NCBI RefSeq assembly: GCF_030817495.1
Contig: NZ_JAUSZK010000001.1
Location: 2,955,001 to 3,019,000 of the forward strand
Reading direction: 5' to 3'
Origin: Streptomyces sp. V3I7
GTDB lineage: Bacteria; Actinomycetota; Actinomycetes; Streptomycetales; Streptomycetaceae
DNA: 64,000 bases
Positions 7,517-15,784 of the stretch are shown here, piece after piece. The notes beneath the pieces are model-generated. The model was not told where the DNA came from, did not search any database, and saw only the letters and a program-made list of their open reading frames with translations. A program made the position numbers and the translations under genes. The stretch's first letter is position 1, and each line of letters opens with the position of its first letter.

Positions 7517-9142
7517 TCACAGCTGGGTGGGCTGGCGCGGGGTCAGGCCGTACTTCTTCGCGATCGTGTTCCACAGCGACGCCGCCTTGGCCTTCTGGGC
7601 GCTGGCGGTGCCGCTCTCCCGGTTGCCGGCCAGCTGCTGCGCGGTGCTGCGGGCCTGGCCCTTGTGGCAGCCGTGCTTGCCGGCGACCTGGCCGGCCCAC
7701 GCCGCGTAGTGGTTGTCGGCCGCGGCCGAGGCCTGCCACGCCTTGGTGAGGGCGTCGGTCAGCGCGGCGTGGTTCGGCAGCTGGTCGACGTTCAGCTTGG
7801 ACAGGCTGGCGACCAGGCCGGTGCGCTGCTTGGCGGCGTTGCGCAGGCCGGCGGCGGCCTGGCCGAGGTTGCGGCAGGACTTCACGGCGGCCACCGAGTT
7901 GATCACCGCGGCGCGGCTGCTGCCGCTGTCGGAGAGCAGCTTGTCCAGGGCGACGGCCTGCTCGCGGGCCGCGTCGGTGGAGGGCGACGCCTCGGCCGCG
8001 GGGGCGGAGGCGGCGACGGTCTTGTTCTTGCCCTCGTCCTTGTCGCTGTCCCCGCCGCCGCTCAGCAGCGCACCGGCGCCGATGCCGAGGACGACGATGC
8101 CGACGCCGACGGCGGCGATGACCGGCACGCGCGAGCCGGTGCGCCCGCCGCCCCGGCCGCCCCCGTCCACCGGGGCGTACGCCGGCGGCTGGCCGTAGGG
8201 AGTCTGCGGCTGACCGTAGGGGGTCTGCGGCTGACCGTAGGGGGCCTGCGGCTGACCGTAGGGGGCCTGCGGCTGACCGTAGGGGGCCTGCGGCTGACCG
8301 TAGGGGGTCTGCGGCTGGACCTGCGGAAGCTGCTGGGTGAACGCGGGCATGCCGGCGTCCCCGCGGAAGAGGTTGTCGAACTCGGCGGGCGGCTGCCGGT
8401 CCCCGCCCGCGCCGTACCCGCCGGCGACCGGAGGGATGTACTGGGTGGCGTCCGCACCGGCGGACGGCTGCGGCTGCGGCTGCGCGCCGTGGCCCAGGAA
8501 CTGCGTCTGCGCGCCCCCGGCCTCGGGCGGCAGCGCCCCCGGACCCACGGGCGGCAGGAACTGGGTGGCCCCGTCGTCGGCGGGCGCGGAGGCGGCCACC
8601 GGCGGCAGGTACTGGGTGGCGCCGTCGGCCATGGCGGGGGCGCCGGGCGCGAGGTAGGGGTTGGCGCCGCCGGCGGCCGGAGGCAGCGGGGGCGCGGCGG
8701 GCGGCAGCGGCGCCGCGGCCGCGTGACCGCCGGGGAGGTACGGCTGGCGCGGATCGGGGGCGCCCTGGCCGTACGGGGGCTGCGCGCCCGCGCCGTAGGC
8801 CTGGCCGCCGTACGGGGAGCCCTCGGGCGGCAGGGCGCCGGCGCCGGAGGCGTCCTGACCGGACTGGTGCCACTGCACGGGCTGCTGCTCCGGGGTGCCC
8901 CACTCCTGGGCGGGCGGCGGGCCCCAGGCGTGGCCCTGGTCGTGCTGGGGCTGCTGCTGCTCGGGCCCCCACGGCTGGCCCCACGCCTGACCTCCGGACG
9001 GGGCCGCGGCCGGGCTCGGGCCGACCGGGGCGACCGGGTGGGCGGGGCCACCGCCCGGTATGCCCGGCAGCAGGGGCTCGCCACCGTCGGAGGGCAGCAC
9101 GATGCCTTCGCGTGCGGGCTCGCCCTGTCCACTCTGCGTCAC
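7517..9142 (-). CDS. Proline/glutamine-rich single-pass membrane protein with tandem repeats
   Basis: 541 residues, function unknown. The first ~330 residues are low complexity: scattered copies of ATQYLPPV-like motifs and then six PYGQPQ-type heptapeptides (about residues 275-317). One transmembrane segment follows (about 337-357, VPVIAAVGVGIVVLGIGAGAL). The ~170-residue C-terminal domain is helical, Ala-rich, with two cysteines (KSCRNL and KHGCHK), and by the usual topology would be outside the cell. Disordered Pro/Gln-rich cytoplasmic heads of this kind are common in Streptomyces membrane proteins. Start GTG 9142 is preceded by AGGAG. It stands alone, with a 200-bp upstream region containing direct repeats. 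Confidence 0.8.
   Translation of the reverse strand: MTQSGQGEPAREGIVLPSDGGEPLLPGIPGGGPAHPVAPVGPSPAAAPSGGQAWGQPWGPEQQQPQHDQGHAWGPPPAQEWGTPEQQPVQWHQSGQDASGAGALPPEGSPYGGQAYGAGAQPPYGQGAPDPRQPYLPGGHAAAAPLPPAAPPLPPAAGGANPYLAPGAPAMADGATQYLPPVAASAPADDGATQFLPPVGPGALPPEAGGAQTQFLGHGAQPQPQPSAGADATQYIPPVAGGYGAGGDRQPPAEFDNLFRGDAGMPAFTQQLPQVQPQTPYGQPQAPYGQPQAPYGQPQAPYGQPQTPYGQPQTPYGQPPAYAPVDGGGRGGGRTGSRVPVIAAVGVGIVVLGIGAGALLSGGGDSDKDEGKNKTVAASAPAAEASPSTDAAREQAVALDKLLSDSGSSRAAVINSVAAVKSCRNLGQAAAGLRNAAKQRTGLVASLSKLNVDQLPNHAALTDALTKAWQASAAADNHYAAWAGQVAGKHGCHKGQARSTAQQLAGNRESGTASAQKAKAASLWNTIAKKYGLTPRQPTQL
8191..8316 (-). repeat. Six in-gene 21-bp tandem repeats encoding PYGQPQ(A/T)
   Basis: The period is exactly 21 bp, so copy-number change keeps the frame. 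Units differ by only one or two bases, mostly GCC/ACC at the Ala/Thr codon, which suggests recent expansion by slippage or recombination. Confidence 0.9.
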
Positions 9143-9301
9143 CGGGACTCCTACGAATGGGGGACTTCGGAATGTCGGCTCACGCTACCGGGTCCCCCGA
9201 GCCGGGTGCCACGCCGCACCGGGCGAGATCTTTTTCCCTGTGACAGTTGCAACAAACTCACCTGTGACCACGGTAACAAAAGCGGTCCCCAGGCCGTTAC
9301 T

Positions 9302-9324
9302 TATGTCACCTGCGTATGTCACCT
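9302..9324. promoter_or_regulatory. Direct repeat TATGTCACCT x2 (13-bp period)
   Basis: Two identical 10-mers with a 3-base spacer lie in the 200-bp gap upstream of the proline-rich membrane protein gene and just after the NsdA-like gene. Further GTCAC and GTGAC motifs follow at 9240-9275. This looks like a regulator site for the minus-strand gene starting at 9142; the factor is unknown. Confidence 0.4.
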
Positions 9325-9343
9325 CTCGCCCGTCCGGCGGCTC

Positions 9344-10729
9344 TCACGCGGCGGTCCGCAGATCCAGCCGCGCGCCGAACTCCCGTACCACCGCCTCGTC
9401 CCGGTACGGCTCCAGCCGCTGCTGGAAGTCCTCCAGATACTCGGCGCCCCGGTTGGAGCGCAGCTTCTCCAGCAACTCGACCGCCCTGAGCGCCGTATGG
9501 CAGCCCTGTTCGACCTCGCGCTGCTGGACCTGGGCGGTGGCGAGCAGCACATAGCCGATGGCCCGCCGCCGCGCCCGCGTCTCGGGGTGGCCGTCCAGCG
9601 ACTCCTGCGCGCAGCGGGCCGCCGCCTCGGCCTGGCCCAGGTCACGGTGGCAGTGCGCCAACTCGTCGGCCAGATAGGCCTGGTCGAAGTGCGCGATCCA
9701 CACCGGGTCGTCCCCCGCCGCCGGATCGGCCGCCTCCATGGCGGCGACGGCCCGCCCGGACGCCACCTGGGCCGCCCGTACGTCGCCCATCAACGCGTGC
9801 CCGCGCGCCTCGGCGGCGTGGAACATCGCCTCCGCGCGCGGGGGGACCCGACCGCGCGCGCCCTCCTGGGCGGCGCGCGCCAACTGCGCGATCTCGCGCG
9901 GGTTTCCGAGCTGCGCGGCGAGATGGCTCATGGACGCGGCGAGCACATAGCCGCCGTACCCGCGGTCGCCCGCCGCCTGCGCCAGGCGCAGCGACTGGAT
10001 GTAGTAGCGCTGGGCCAGCCCCGGTTGGCCGGTGTCGACGGCCATGTAACCGGCGAGTTCGGTCAGTCGGGCCACCGCCGCGAACAGATCGCGGCCGACC
10101 GCCTCCCGGTAGGAGCCGGCGAGCAGGCCGGAGACGACGCTGTTGAGGTAGTGCACGACGACGGGGCGCACATGCCCGCTGCCGTACTGGTGGTCGAGGC
10201 CGGTCAGCGCCTGGGTCATGGCGCGGACGGCGGCCACGTCGGACTGCCCCACGCGCGGCCCCGCCTGGCGCGCCACCTGGGCGTCCGGTGCCGTGATCAG
10301 CCAGTCGCGGCTGGGCTCGACCAGCGCGGACGCGGCGGCGGACGAGCCGGACAGGAAGTCCCTGCGGCCCACGTCGCTGCGCCACAGCTCGCAGACCTGC
10401 TCGATGGCGCCGAGGACCGTCGGCGAGAACTGCAGGCCGACGCCGGAGGCGAGGTTCTTGCCGTTGGCCATGCCGATCTCGTCGATGGTGACCGTACGGC
10501 CCAGCTTGCGGCCGAGCGCCTCGGCGATGATCGCCGGTGCGCGGCCCCGCGGTTGCTGTCCGCGCAGCCAGCGCGCCACGGACGTCTTGTCGTAGCGCAG
10601 GTCGAGTCCGTGCTCGGCGCCGCACATGTTGACCCGGCGGGCCAGCCCGGCGTTCGAGCATCCCGCTTCCTGGATGAGCGCCTGCAGCCGTTCGTTCGGC
10701 TGCCGCGCGACGAGAGGCCTTGCGGCCAT
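9344..10729 (-). CDS. NsdA-like helix-turn-helix/TPR transcriptional regulator
   Basis: 461 residues. The N terminus (about 5-85) has an XRE-like DNA-binding region with PNERLQALIQEAGCSNAGLA and TSVARWLRGQQPRGRAPAII. A RRDFLSGSSAAASALV segment (about residue 130) follows, and then TPR-like helical repeats run to the end (Ala-rich, with TELAGYMAVDTGQPGLAQRY and YVLAASMSHLAAQLGNPRE). This architecture is that of NsdA and its Streptomyces paralogues, which affect sporulation and antibiotic production; membership is by recall of the pattern. The frame stays open far upstream, but ATG 10729 is where the conserved N terminus starts. No coupled gene lies nearby. Confidence 0.82.
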   Translation of the reverse strand: MAARPLVARQPNERLQALIQEAGCSNAGLARRVNMCGAEHGLDLRYDKTSVARWLRGQQPRGRAPAIIAEALGRKLGRTVTIDEIGMANGKNLASGVGLQFSPTVLGAIEQVCELWRSDVGRRDFLSGSSAAASALVEPSRDWLITAPDAQVARQAGPRVGQSDVAAVRAMTQALTGLDHQYGSGHVRPVVVHYLNSVVSGLLAGSYREAVGRDLFAAVARLTELAGYMAVDTGQPGLAQRYYIQSLRLAQAAGDRGYGGYVLAASMSHLAAQLGNPREIAQLARAAQEGARGRVPPRAEAMFHAAEARGHALMGDVRAAQVASGRAVAAMEAADPAAGDDPVWIAHFDQAYLADELAHCHRDLGQAEAAARCAQESLDGHPETRARRRAIGYVLLATAQVQQREVEQGCHTALRAVELLEKLRSNRGAEYLEDFQQRLEPYRDEAVVREFGARLDLRTAA

Positions 10730-11107
10730 GGCGTACCCCCTGCTTTCCGGCGGCTCTCCCCTTCGGCTCGCTCGCCTGTGGCTGCGGTGCTGCCCGTGCA
10801 CCGGATCGTGTTGCCTTGCGCGGCCGTCCGCCGCGGTGGCGAAAAGTCCGGCCTTGAAGATCGATGCCCCGTGGACATACCGACAATGCGAGGCATGGGA
10901 GGATTGCCGGGGTAAGCGCCCATGCTTCCCCTCCCCTTGGCTACCCGCCCCCGGTCCGCTTCCTCCCGCGCGCCCCTGCGGATGCATCCATGCGCCCCGT
11001 TGGGCGGACCGGCGCTCCTCCCCCTGCGGAATCGATGCGTCTCCCGCGCGCGCAAGGGCACGCGTGAGGGGCCGTAACCCGCGGTGGGCGCGGCAGTTGA
11101 GTGGGTC
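10730..11107. other. Intergenic control region between divergent NsdA-like and prim-pol-domain genes
   Basis: 378 bp without a gene I can support. It must hold the promoters of both flanking genes. I see no strong palindrome, riboswitch or promoter match; open frames here have shadow-like composition. Confidence 0.5.
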
Positions 11108-11761
11108 GTGGAAGAGACGATCCCGGCCGCCCATGCCGCCCAGATCCCGCAGCAGCGCGGGGAATCGTTGCTGGAGACCGCCGTTCGCTACGTCGAGGAA
11201 CGCCACTGGGAGGTGTTCCCCGGCACCTGGCTGGAGTCCGCCGACGGGGTACGGCGCTGCTCGTGCGGCGAGGCGGCGTGCGCGGCGCCCGGCGCACACC
11301 CGGCGCGCGACGACTGGGCGACGCAGGCGACCGGCAGCGCGACCACCGCCCGGCGGATGTGGCAGCAGCATCCGGCCGCGTCCATCCTCCTGCCGACCGG
11401 ACGTACCTTCGACGCGCTGTCCGTCCCGGAGAGCGCCGGGTTGCTCGCGCTGGCCCGGATGCGGCGGATGGGGCTGACGCTGGGGCCGGTGACGCTCTCC
11501 CCGGACCGGCGCACGCACTTCTTCGTGCTGCCCGGCGCCTCGGCGAAGGTGCCGGACCTGGTGCGCACGCTCGGCTGGTCGCCGGCCTCGCTCGACCTGG
11601 TCGCGCTCGGCGAGGGCGGCTACGTCGCCGCCCCGCCCACCCGGTACGGCCTCGGCGGCGCCGTGCAGTGGGCGTGCCGCCCCACGCCCGCCAACCGCTG
11701 GCTGCCCGACGCCGACGAGCTGATCCCGGCCCTCGCCTACGCCTGCGGCCGCGACCGCTGA
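11108..11761 (+). CDS. Bifunctional DNA primase/polymerase N-terminal domain-like protein
   Basis: 217 residues related to the archaeo-eukaryotic primase/polymerase (prim-pol) N domain: GESLLETAVRYVEERHWEVF, PGAHPARDDWATQATG and the C-terminal GGYVAAPPTR segment. A Cys cluster (CSCGEAACAAPGAHP) may bind metal. The helicase or primase C-terminal part of plasmid and phage prim-pol proteins is missing, and the acidic metal-binding DxD of active enzymes is not evident to me. It may therefore be a non-catalytic chromosomal derivative. GTG 11108 gives the MEETIPAA start I recall in Streptomyces homologues. An ABC transporter pair follows 43 bp downstream. Confidence 0.72.
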   Translation: MEETIPAAHAAQIPQQRGESLLETAVRYVEERHWEVFPGTWLESADGVRRCSCGEAACAAPGAHPARDDWATQATGSATTARRMWQQHPAASILLPTGRTFDALSVPESAGLLALARMRRMGLTLGPVTLSPDRRTHFFVLPGASAKVPDLVRTLGWSPASLDLVALGEGGYVAAPPTRYGLGGAVQWACRPTPANRWLPDADELIPALAYACGRDR

Positions 11762-11804
11762 CCGCCCTGCCCCGCCGGAGGGCCGTCCCCCGTAGGGTCT
11801 TCGC

Positions 11805-12599
11805 ATGACGGAGGGAACAGAGGCGGGCGCAGCCGCCGTACGCGTAAGCGGTCTGTGGAAGCGGTTCGGCCAGCAGGTCGCCGTCGCCGGGATCGATCTG
11901 GAGCTGCCCGCCGGGAAGTTCATCGGACTGGTCGGGCCCAACGGAGCGGGGAAGACCACCACGCTCTCGATGGTGACCGGGCTGCTCAGGCCGGACCAGG
12001 GGACCGTCGAGGTCGTGGGCCACGACGTGTGGCGGGACCCGGTGGCGGTCAAGGCCCGCATCGGCGTGCTGCCCGAGGGGCTGCGGCTCTTCGAGCGGCT
12101 GTCGGGCCGTGAACTGCTCGGCTACTGCGGGCGGTTGCGGGGCCTGCCCGGCGCCGAGACGGACAAACGGGCCACGCAACTGCTCGACATACTCGACCTG
12201 GCCGGGTCCCAGCACAAACTGGTCGTCGACTACTCCACCGGCATGCGCAAGAAGATCGGGCTCGCGGCCGCACTCCTGCACAACCCCGAAGTCCTCTTCC
12301 TGGATGAGCCGTTCGAGGGCGTCGACCCGGTGTCCGCGCAGACCATCCGGGGCGTCCTGGAGCGCTACACGGCCTCCGGCGCCACCGTCGTCTTCTCCTC
12401 CCACGTGATGGAACTCGTCGAGTCGCTGTGCGACTGGGTGGCCGTGCTGGCCGCGGGCCGCATCCGCGCGACCGGCACGCTGGCCGAGGTGCGCGGGGAA
12501 CACGCCACGCTCCAGGACGCGTTCCTGGACCTGGTCGGCGCGCGCGGGCGGCACGCCGGCGCGGACCTGGACTGGCTGGGCGGCGGGGCGGCCCGATGA
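11805..12599 (+). CDS. ABC transporter ATP-binding protein
   Basis: 264 residues with Walker A GPNGAGKTT (44-52), signature YSTGMRKKI (about 142) and Walker B VLFLDEPFEGVDP (about 161). It is a cytoplasmic ATPase of the ABC-2/CcmA exporter type. Its TGA stop overlaps the ATG of the permease gene (ATGA), so the two are translationally coupled and form one transporter. The substrate is unknown; relatives export drugs, lipids or peptides. Confidence 0.92.
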   Translation: MTEGTEAGAAAVRVSGLWKRFGQQVAVAGIDLELPAGKFIGLVGPNGAGKTTTLSMVTGLLRPDQGTVEVVGHDVWRDPVAVKARIGVLPEGLRLFERLSGRELLGYCGRLRGLPGAETDKRATQLLDILDLAGSQHKLVVDYSTGMRKKIGLAAALLHNPEVLFLDEPFEGVDPVSAQTIRGVLERYTASGATVVFSSHVMELVESLCDWVAVLAAGRIRATGTLAEVRGEHATLQDAFLDLVGARGRHAGADLDWLGGGAAR

Positions 12600-14236
12600 C
12601 GAGCCTCGACTCCCCCACGCCTCTTACCGCCGCCGCGAGCACGCCGTCCCGGGCCTCCGTGACCGCCACCGTCGTCCGGCTGAAGCTGTCGCTGCTGCGC
12701 AACGGGCTCAGGCAGTCCACGGGCCGGCAGACCGCGTTCATCCTCGGTGGCCTCGGCGCGCTGCTGTTCACCGCGACGCAGTTCCTCGGGCTGGTCTTCC
12801 TGCGCGGACACGCCCACGCCGACGTCGTCGCCGTCCTGGGCACGGTCGTGCTCGCGCTGGGCTGGGCCGTGATGCCGCTGTTCTTCCCGGGCGGCGACGA
12901 GACGCTCGACCCGACCCGGCTGGTGATGCTGCCCCTGCGGCCGCGTCCGCTGGCGCGGGCCCTGCTGGTCGCGTCCCTGGTCGGCATCGGCCCGCTGGCC
13001 ACGCTGCTCCTGCTGACCGGCGGCGCGGTGTCGGTGGCGCACGGGGCGGCGGCCTGGGTCACCGCCGTCGTGGCCGTCCCGCTGGCCCTGCTGGTGTGCG
13101 TGGCGCTCGCGCGCGCGGTCGCCGCGGCCAACGTACGGCTGCTGACCAGCCGCAAGGGCCGCGACCTGGCCGTGCTCAGCGGACTGGTCATCGCGGTCGG
13201 CGCCCAGCTGGTCAACTTCGGGGCGCAGCGCCTCGGTTCGGCCGGTCTCGGTCAGCTCGACCCGGTGGCCGACGTGGTGCGCTGGCTGCCGCCGGCGTCC
13301 GCGGTGGGCGCGGTGCACTCGGTGAGCGAGGGGGCGTACGGGACGGCCGCCGTCCAACTGCTGCTGACCGCGGCCGCGCTGGCGCTGCTGGTCACGGTGT
13401 GGGCGGGCAGCCTGACGCGGCTGATGACCGCGCCGGACGGCTCCACGATCCAGCCCGAGGACTCCGCCGCGCGCGAGCGCACCTCTGCCGGCCTCGGCCG
13501 GCTGCTGCCCGCGGGCCGCACGGGCACGGTCATGGAGCGCTCCCTGCGCTACATCTGGCGCGACCCCAAGACCAAGGCGGCCTGGATCACCTCCCTGGCC
13601 ATCGGCCTCATCGTGCCGGTGTTCAACGCGCTCCAGGGCCGGGGCTCGATCTACTTCGCGTGCTTCGCCGCGGGGATGCTCGGCATCCAGATGTACAACC
13701 AGTTCGGGCAGGACACGTCCGCGTTCTGGATGGTGGCCATGACCATCTCCTCCCGCCGGGACGCCTGTCTGGAGCTGCGCGGGCGGGCGTTGGCCCTGCT
13801 CGTCGTCACCCTGCCGTACGCGACGCTCGTGACCGTCCTGACCACCGCCATGCTCGGCGCCTGGTCGCGGCTGCCTGAGGTCCTCGGCCTGTCCTTCGCC
13901 CTGCTCGGCGCGATGCTGGCGACGGGCGCGTGGGCCTCGGCCCGCTTCCCGTACTCGATCCCGCAGGAGGGCCACAAGAACGTGGCCCCGGGGCAGGCGG
14001 GCCTGGCCTGGATCTCGATCTTCGGCGGCATGGTCGCGGCGGCCCTCCTGTGCGCCCCGGTCATCACCCTCACCATCTGGCTGAACATCAGCGCGGACGG
14101 CGACGCCTGGACCTGGCTCCTCCTCCCGACGGGCGCGGCCTACGGGACGACGGTCACGCTGCTGGGCCTACGCCTGGCGGCCCCACGCACGGCGAGCCAC
14201 CTGCCGGAGATCCTGACGGCGGTGAGCAAGGGCTGA
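12596..14236 (+). CDS. ABC transporter permease
   Basis: 546 residues with roughly twelve hydrophobic segments, for example FILGGLGALLFTATQFLGLV, VVLALGWAVMPLFF and LGPVITL-like stretches near the C terminus. It is the membrane partner of the ATPase encoded just upstream. The frame is open further 5' inside the ATPase gene, but ATG 12596 is the coupled start. A conserved ERSLRYIWRDPKTKAAW segment sits in the middle cytoplasmic loop. The gene ends facing an alpha/beta hydrolase gene. Confidence 0.88.
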   Translation: MTSLDSPTPLTAAASTPSRASVTATVVRLKLSLLRNGLRQSTGRQTAFILGGLGALLFTATQFLGLVFLRGHAHADVVAVLGTVVLALGWAVMPLFFPGGDETLDPTRLVMLPLRPRPLARALLVASLVGIGPLATLLLLTGGAVSVAHGAAAWVTAVVAVPLALLVCVALARAVAAANVRLLTSRKGRDLAVLSGLVIAVGAQLVNFGAQRLGSAGLGQLDPVADVVRWLPPASAVGAVHSVSEGAYGTAAVQLLLTAAALALLVTVWAGSLTRLMTAPDGSTIQPEDSAARERTSAGLGRLLPAGRTGTVMERSLRYIWRDPKTKAAWITSLAIGLIVPVFNALQGRGSIYFACFAAGMLGIQMYNQFGQDTSAFWMVAMTISSRRDACLELRGRALALLVVTLPYATLVTVLTTAMLGAWSRLPEVLGLSFALLGAMLATGAWASARFPYSIPQEGHKNVAPGQAGLAWISIFGGMVAAALLCAPVITLTIWLNISADGDAWTWLLLPTGAAYGTTVTLLGLRLAAPRTASHLPEILTAVSKG

Positions 14237-14293
14237 GACCAGTCGGCGCGGGGAAGCCGACGGGACCCGATAACGCCGGGCACTGCCACCCCC

Positions 14294-14315
14294 AGGGGCG
14301 CGAGGAACTGCGCGA
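14294..14315 (+). repeat. Dispersed Streptomyces intergenic repeat, copy 1
   Basis: The core GCGCGAGGAACTGCGCG lies in the gap between the ABC permease and the hydrolase genes. It matches 21 of 22 bases of a second copy at 26932-26953 on the opposite strand. I recall this sequence as very common between genes in Streptomyces genomes. Confidence 0.8.
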
Positions 14316-14379
14316 CCAGCCACAACGAACCCGCACCCGCCACTCAACCGAAACCACGCAAACGACCAGGCGCCCCGCC

Positions 14380-15237
14380 CTACGACGCAAGCACCCGCTC
14401 CAGGAACGGCTCGATCGCCCCCCGCCACGCCTCCGGCTGATCGTAGGGAACGAGATGCCCGGCGTCGGCGATCTCCGCGTACTCGCCCTGGGGCAGCACG
14501 CGGACCATCTCCTGCGCCTCCGCCCGCCCCAGCTCGCCGTCGAGGCCGCGGACGACCAGCGTCGGGCACTGGACCTGGGCCAGCTCCTCCCAGTGCGCGT
14601 CGTACACCCACGTCTCCCGGGACCGGAGCATCTGGTCCGGCTCGAAGACGGGGCGCCAGCCGTCGGGGAACTCGTGCATCACCTCGGCGTAGAACTCGCC
14701 GCGCGCCGGGCTCGGCCGCTCCACCCAGGGATCGTCCTCGCCGAACCACTTGCGGACGTCGGCGATCGTGGCGAACGGAACGGGCCACGACTTGAACCAG
14801 TCGGCCCACTCCCGCTGCGAGGCCGCGCCGAGCGCGGAGGCCCGCATGTCGCAGATGACCAGCCCGCGCACCAGGTCGGGCCGCTTCGCGGCGAGCTGCC
14901 AGGCGGTGAGCGCGCCCATGGCGTGGCCGATGAGCACGGCCGGGCCCAGCCCGAGCTGTTCGAGGGCCGCCTCCGCGTCCTCGACGTACGCCTCGCGGCT
15001 GAGGGCGGCCTGCGGGAGCTTGTCGCTCTGCCCGTGGCCGCGCTGGTCGAGGGCCACGGCCCGGTGCCGCTCGGAGAGCCAGCGGGCGGTGGACGCCCAG
15101 TGCGAGGCCCGGCCCATCAGGCCGTGCAGCAACAGCACTCCGGGATGGTGCTCTGGGTCCGCCTTGGGAGGGTCCGCGAAATCCCAGGCGGCGAGGCGTA
15201 CGCCACCTGCTCCCGTCACGTCGATACGCCGTGCCAT
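14380..15237 (-). CDS. Alpha/beta hydrolase-fold protein with the nucleophile Ser replaced by Ala
   Basis: 285 residues of the MhpC/haloperoxidase-like class: PGVLLLHGLMGRASHW (oxyanion-hole region, about 32-47), AVALDQRGHGQSDK, and the conserved C-terminal His in IADAGHLVPYDQPEAW. The nucleophile elbow reads G104-H105-A106-M107-G108, so the usual Ser is Ala (GCC at 14920-14922; TCC would be Ser). The protein may be catalytically dead by the standard mechanism or work without a Ser nucleophile. ATG 15237 was chosen over a GTG four codons upstream. No operon partner; the substrate is unknown. Confidence 0.85.
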   Translation of the reverse strand: MARRIDVTGAGGVRLAAWDFADPPKADPEHHPGVLLLHGLMGRASHWASTARWLSERHRAVALDQRGHGQSDKLPQAALSREAYVEDAEAALEQLGLGPAVLIGHAMGALTAWQLAAKRPDLVRGLVICDMRASALGAASQREWADWFKSWPVPFATIADVRKWFGEDDPWVERPSPARGEFYAEVMHEFPDGWRPVFEPDQMLRSRETWVYDAHWEELAQVQCPTLVVRGLDGELGRAEAQEMVRVLPQGEYAEIADAGHLVPYDQPEAWRGAIEPFLERVLAS

Positions 15238-15575
15238 GGGTCCTGGCACCCCCCTAGCTCCGCTCGGCCCGCGCGCCGCTCGTGCCCGCCGGTCCTGCTC
15301 CGGGTCCTGCCTGACTCGTACCGCTGTCCTGCCGCTGCTGCCCTGCCGTGGGTGTCTCCACGCTCCCCCGTGGCCACATCCCTCCGCACGCTATCGAATG
15401 GCTATTCGAAAATGCAGCCTCCGTAGACAACACCCCTCATTTGGGTGACCCCTTTTTTGGAATGATCCCCTCCCCCGAGGGGAGTCTTCCCCGGGAGGCG
15501 GACCGCTCGGGGAAAAACGGTCCGAGGGGAATGACCCTGAGAGCTCGGGGCTCCGGGTCAGCACAGGGGAGGACA

Positions 15576-15603
15576 GGCCCCGGCGTCGTACGGCGCCGGG
15601 GCC
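15576..15603. terminator. GC-rich hairpin, probable bidirectional terminator
   Basis: A 10-bp perfect stem GGCCCCGGCG/CGCCGGGGCC with an 8-base loop lies between dmdR1 (reading leftward toward it) and the hydrolase gene. It is about 215 bp past the dmdR1 stop codon. Confidence 0.6.
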
Positions 15604-15753
15604 CACCCCATGTCTGCGGCCCATTCCGCTCCCCTTCGGTCATATGCCTATCGCGACAGCCTGGCACGGGATTCGTCCGAGCGCTGCCTTTCGGCGCACT
15701 GAATTGCAGATTCGGCGCCGTTCGTCAGAACGCCACAACCACCTCGCCGGTCA

Positions 15754-15765
15754 CGTCAATTGACG
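15754..15765. promoter_or_regulatory. 12-bp palindrome CGTCAATTGACG
   Basis: A perfect dyad with an AT-rich centre lies 52 bp past the dmdR1 stop codon and 19 bp before the start of the antiparallel open frame at 15785. It is a possible operator for rightward transcription across dmdR1; only position supports this. Confidence 0.35.
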
Positions 15766-15784
15766 ACCTTTTGGGGTTGCCGGG

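Noticed and set aside
8191..8316. Possible CRISPR or minisatellite outside genes
   Set aside because: The 21-bp units lie inside a coding frame and encode a heptapeptide repeat.
7664..10915. Plus-strand open frame of over 1,000 codons
   Set aside because: It runs antisense to two well-supported minus-strand genes and its protein is low-complexity Gly/Arg/Val sequence, typical of high-GC shadow frames.
10864..11067. 67-codon plus-strand frame before the prim-pol gene
   Set aside because: Pro/Arg-rich without ribosome site or recognisable motif; likely chance.
10730..12061. Very long upstream extension of the NsdA-like frame
   Set aside because: It overlaps the prim-pol and ABC genes on the other strand and lacks family similarity; the family start is at 10729.
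15437..15667. Small minus-strand open frame in the gap left of dmdR1
   Set aside because: No ribosome site, poor third-position GC pattern, and it overlaps the terminator hairpin.
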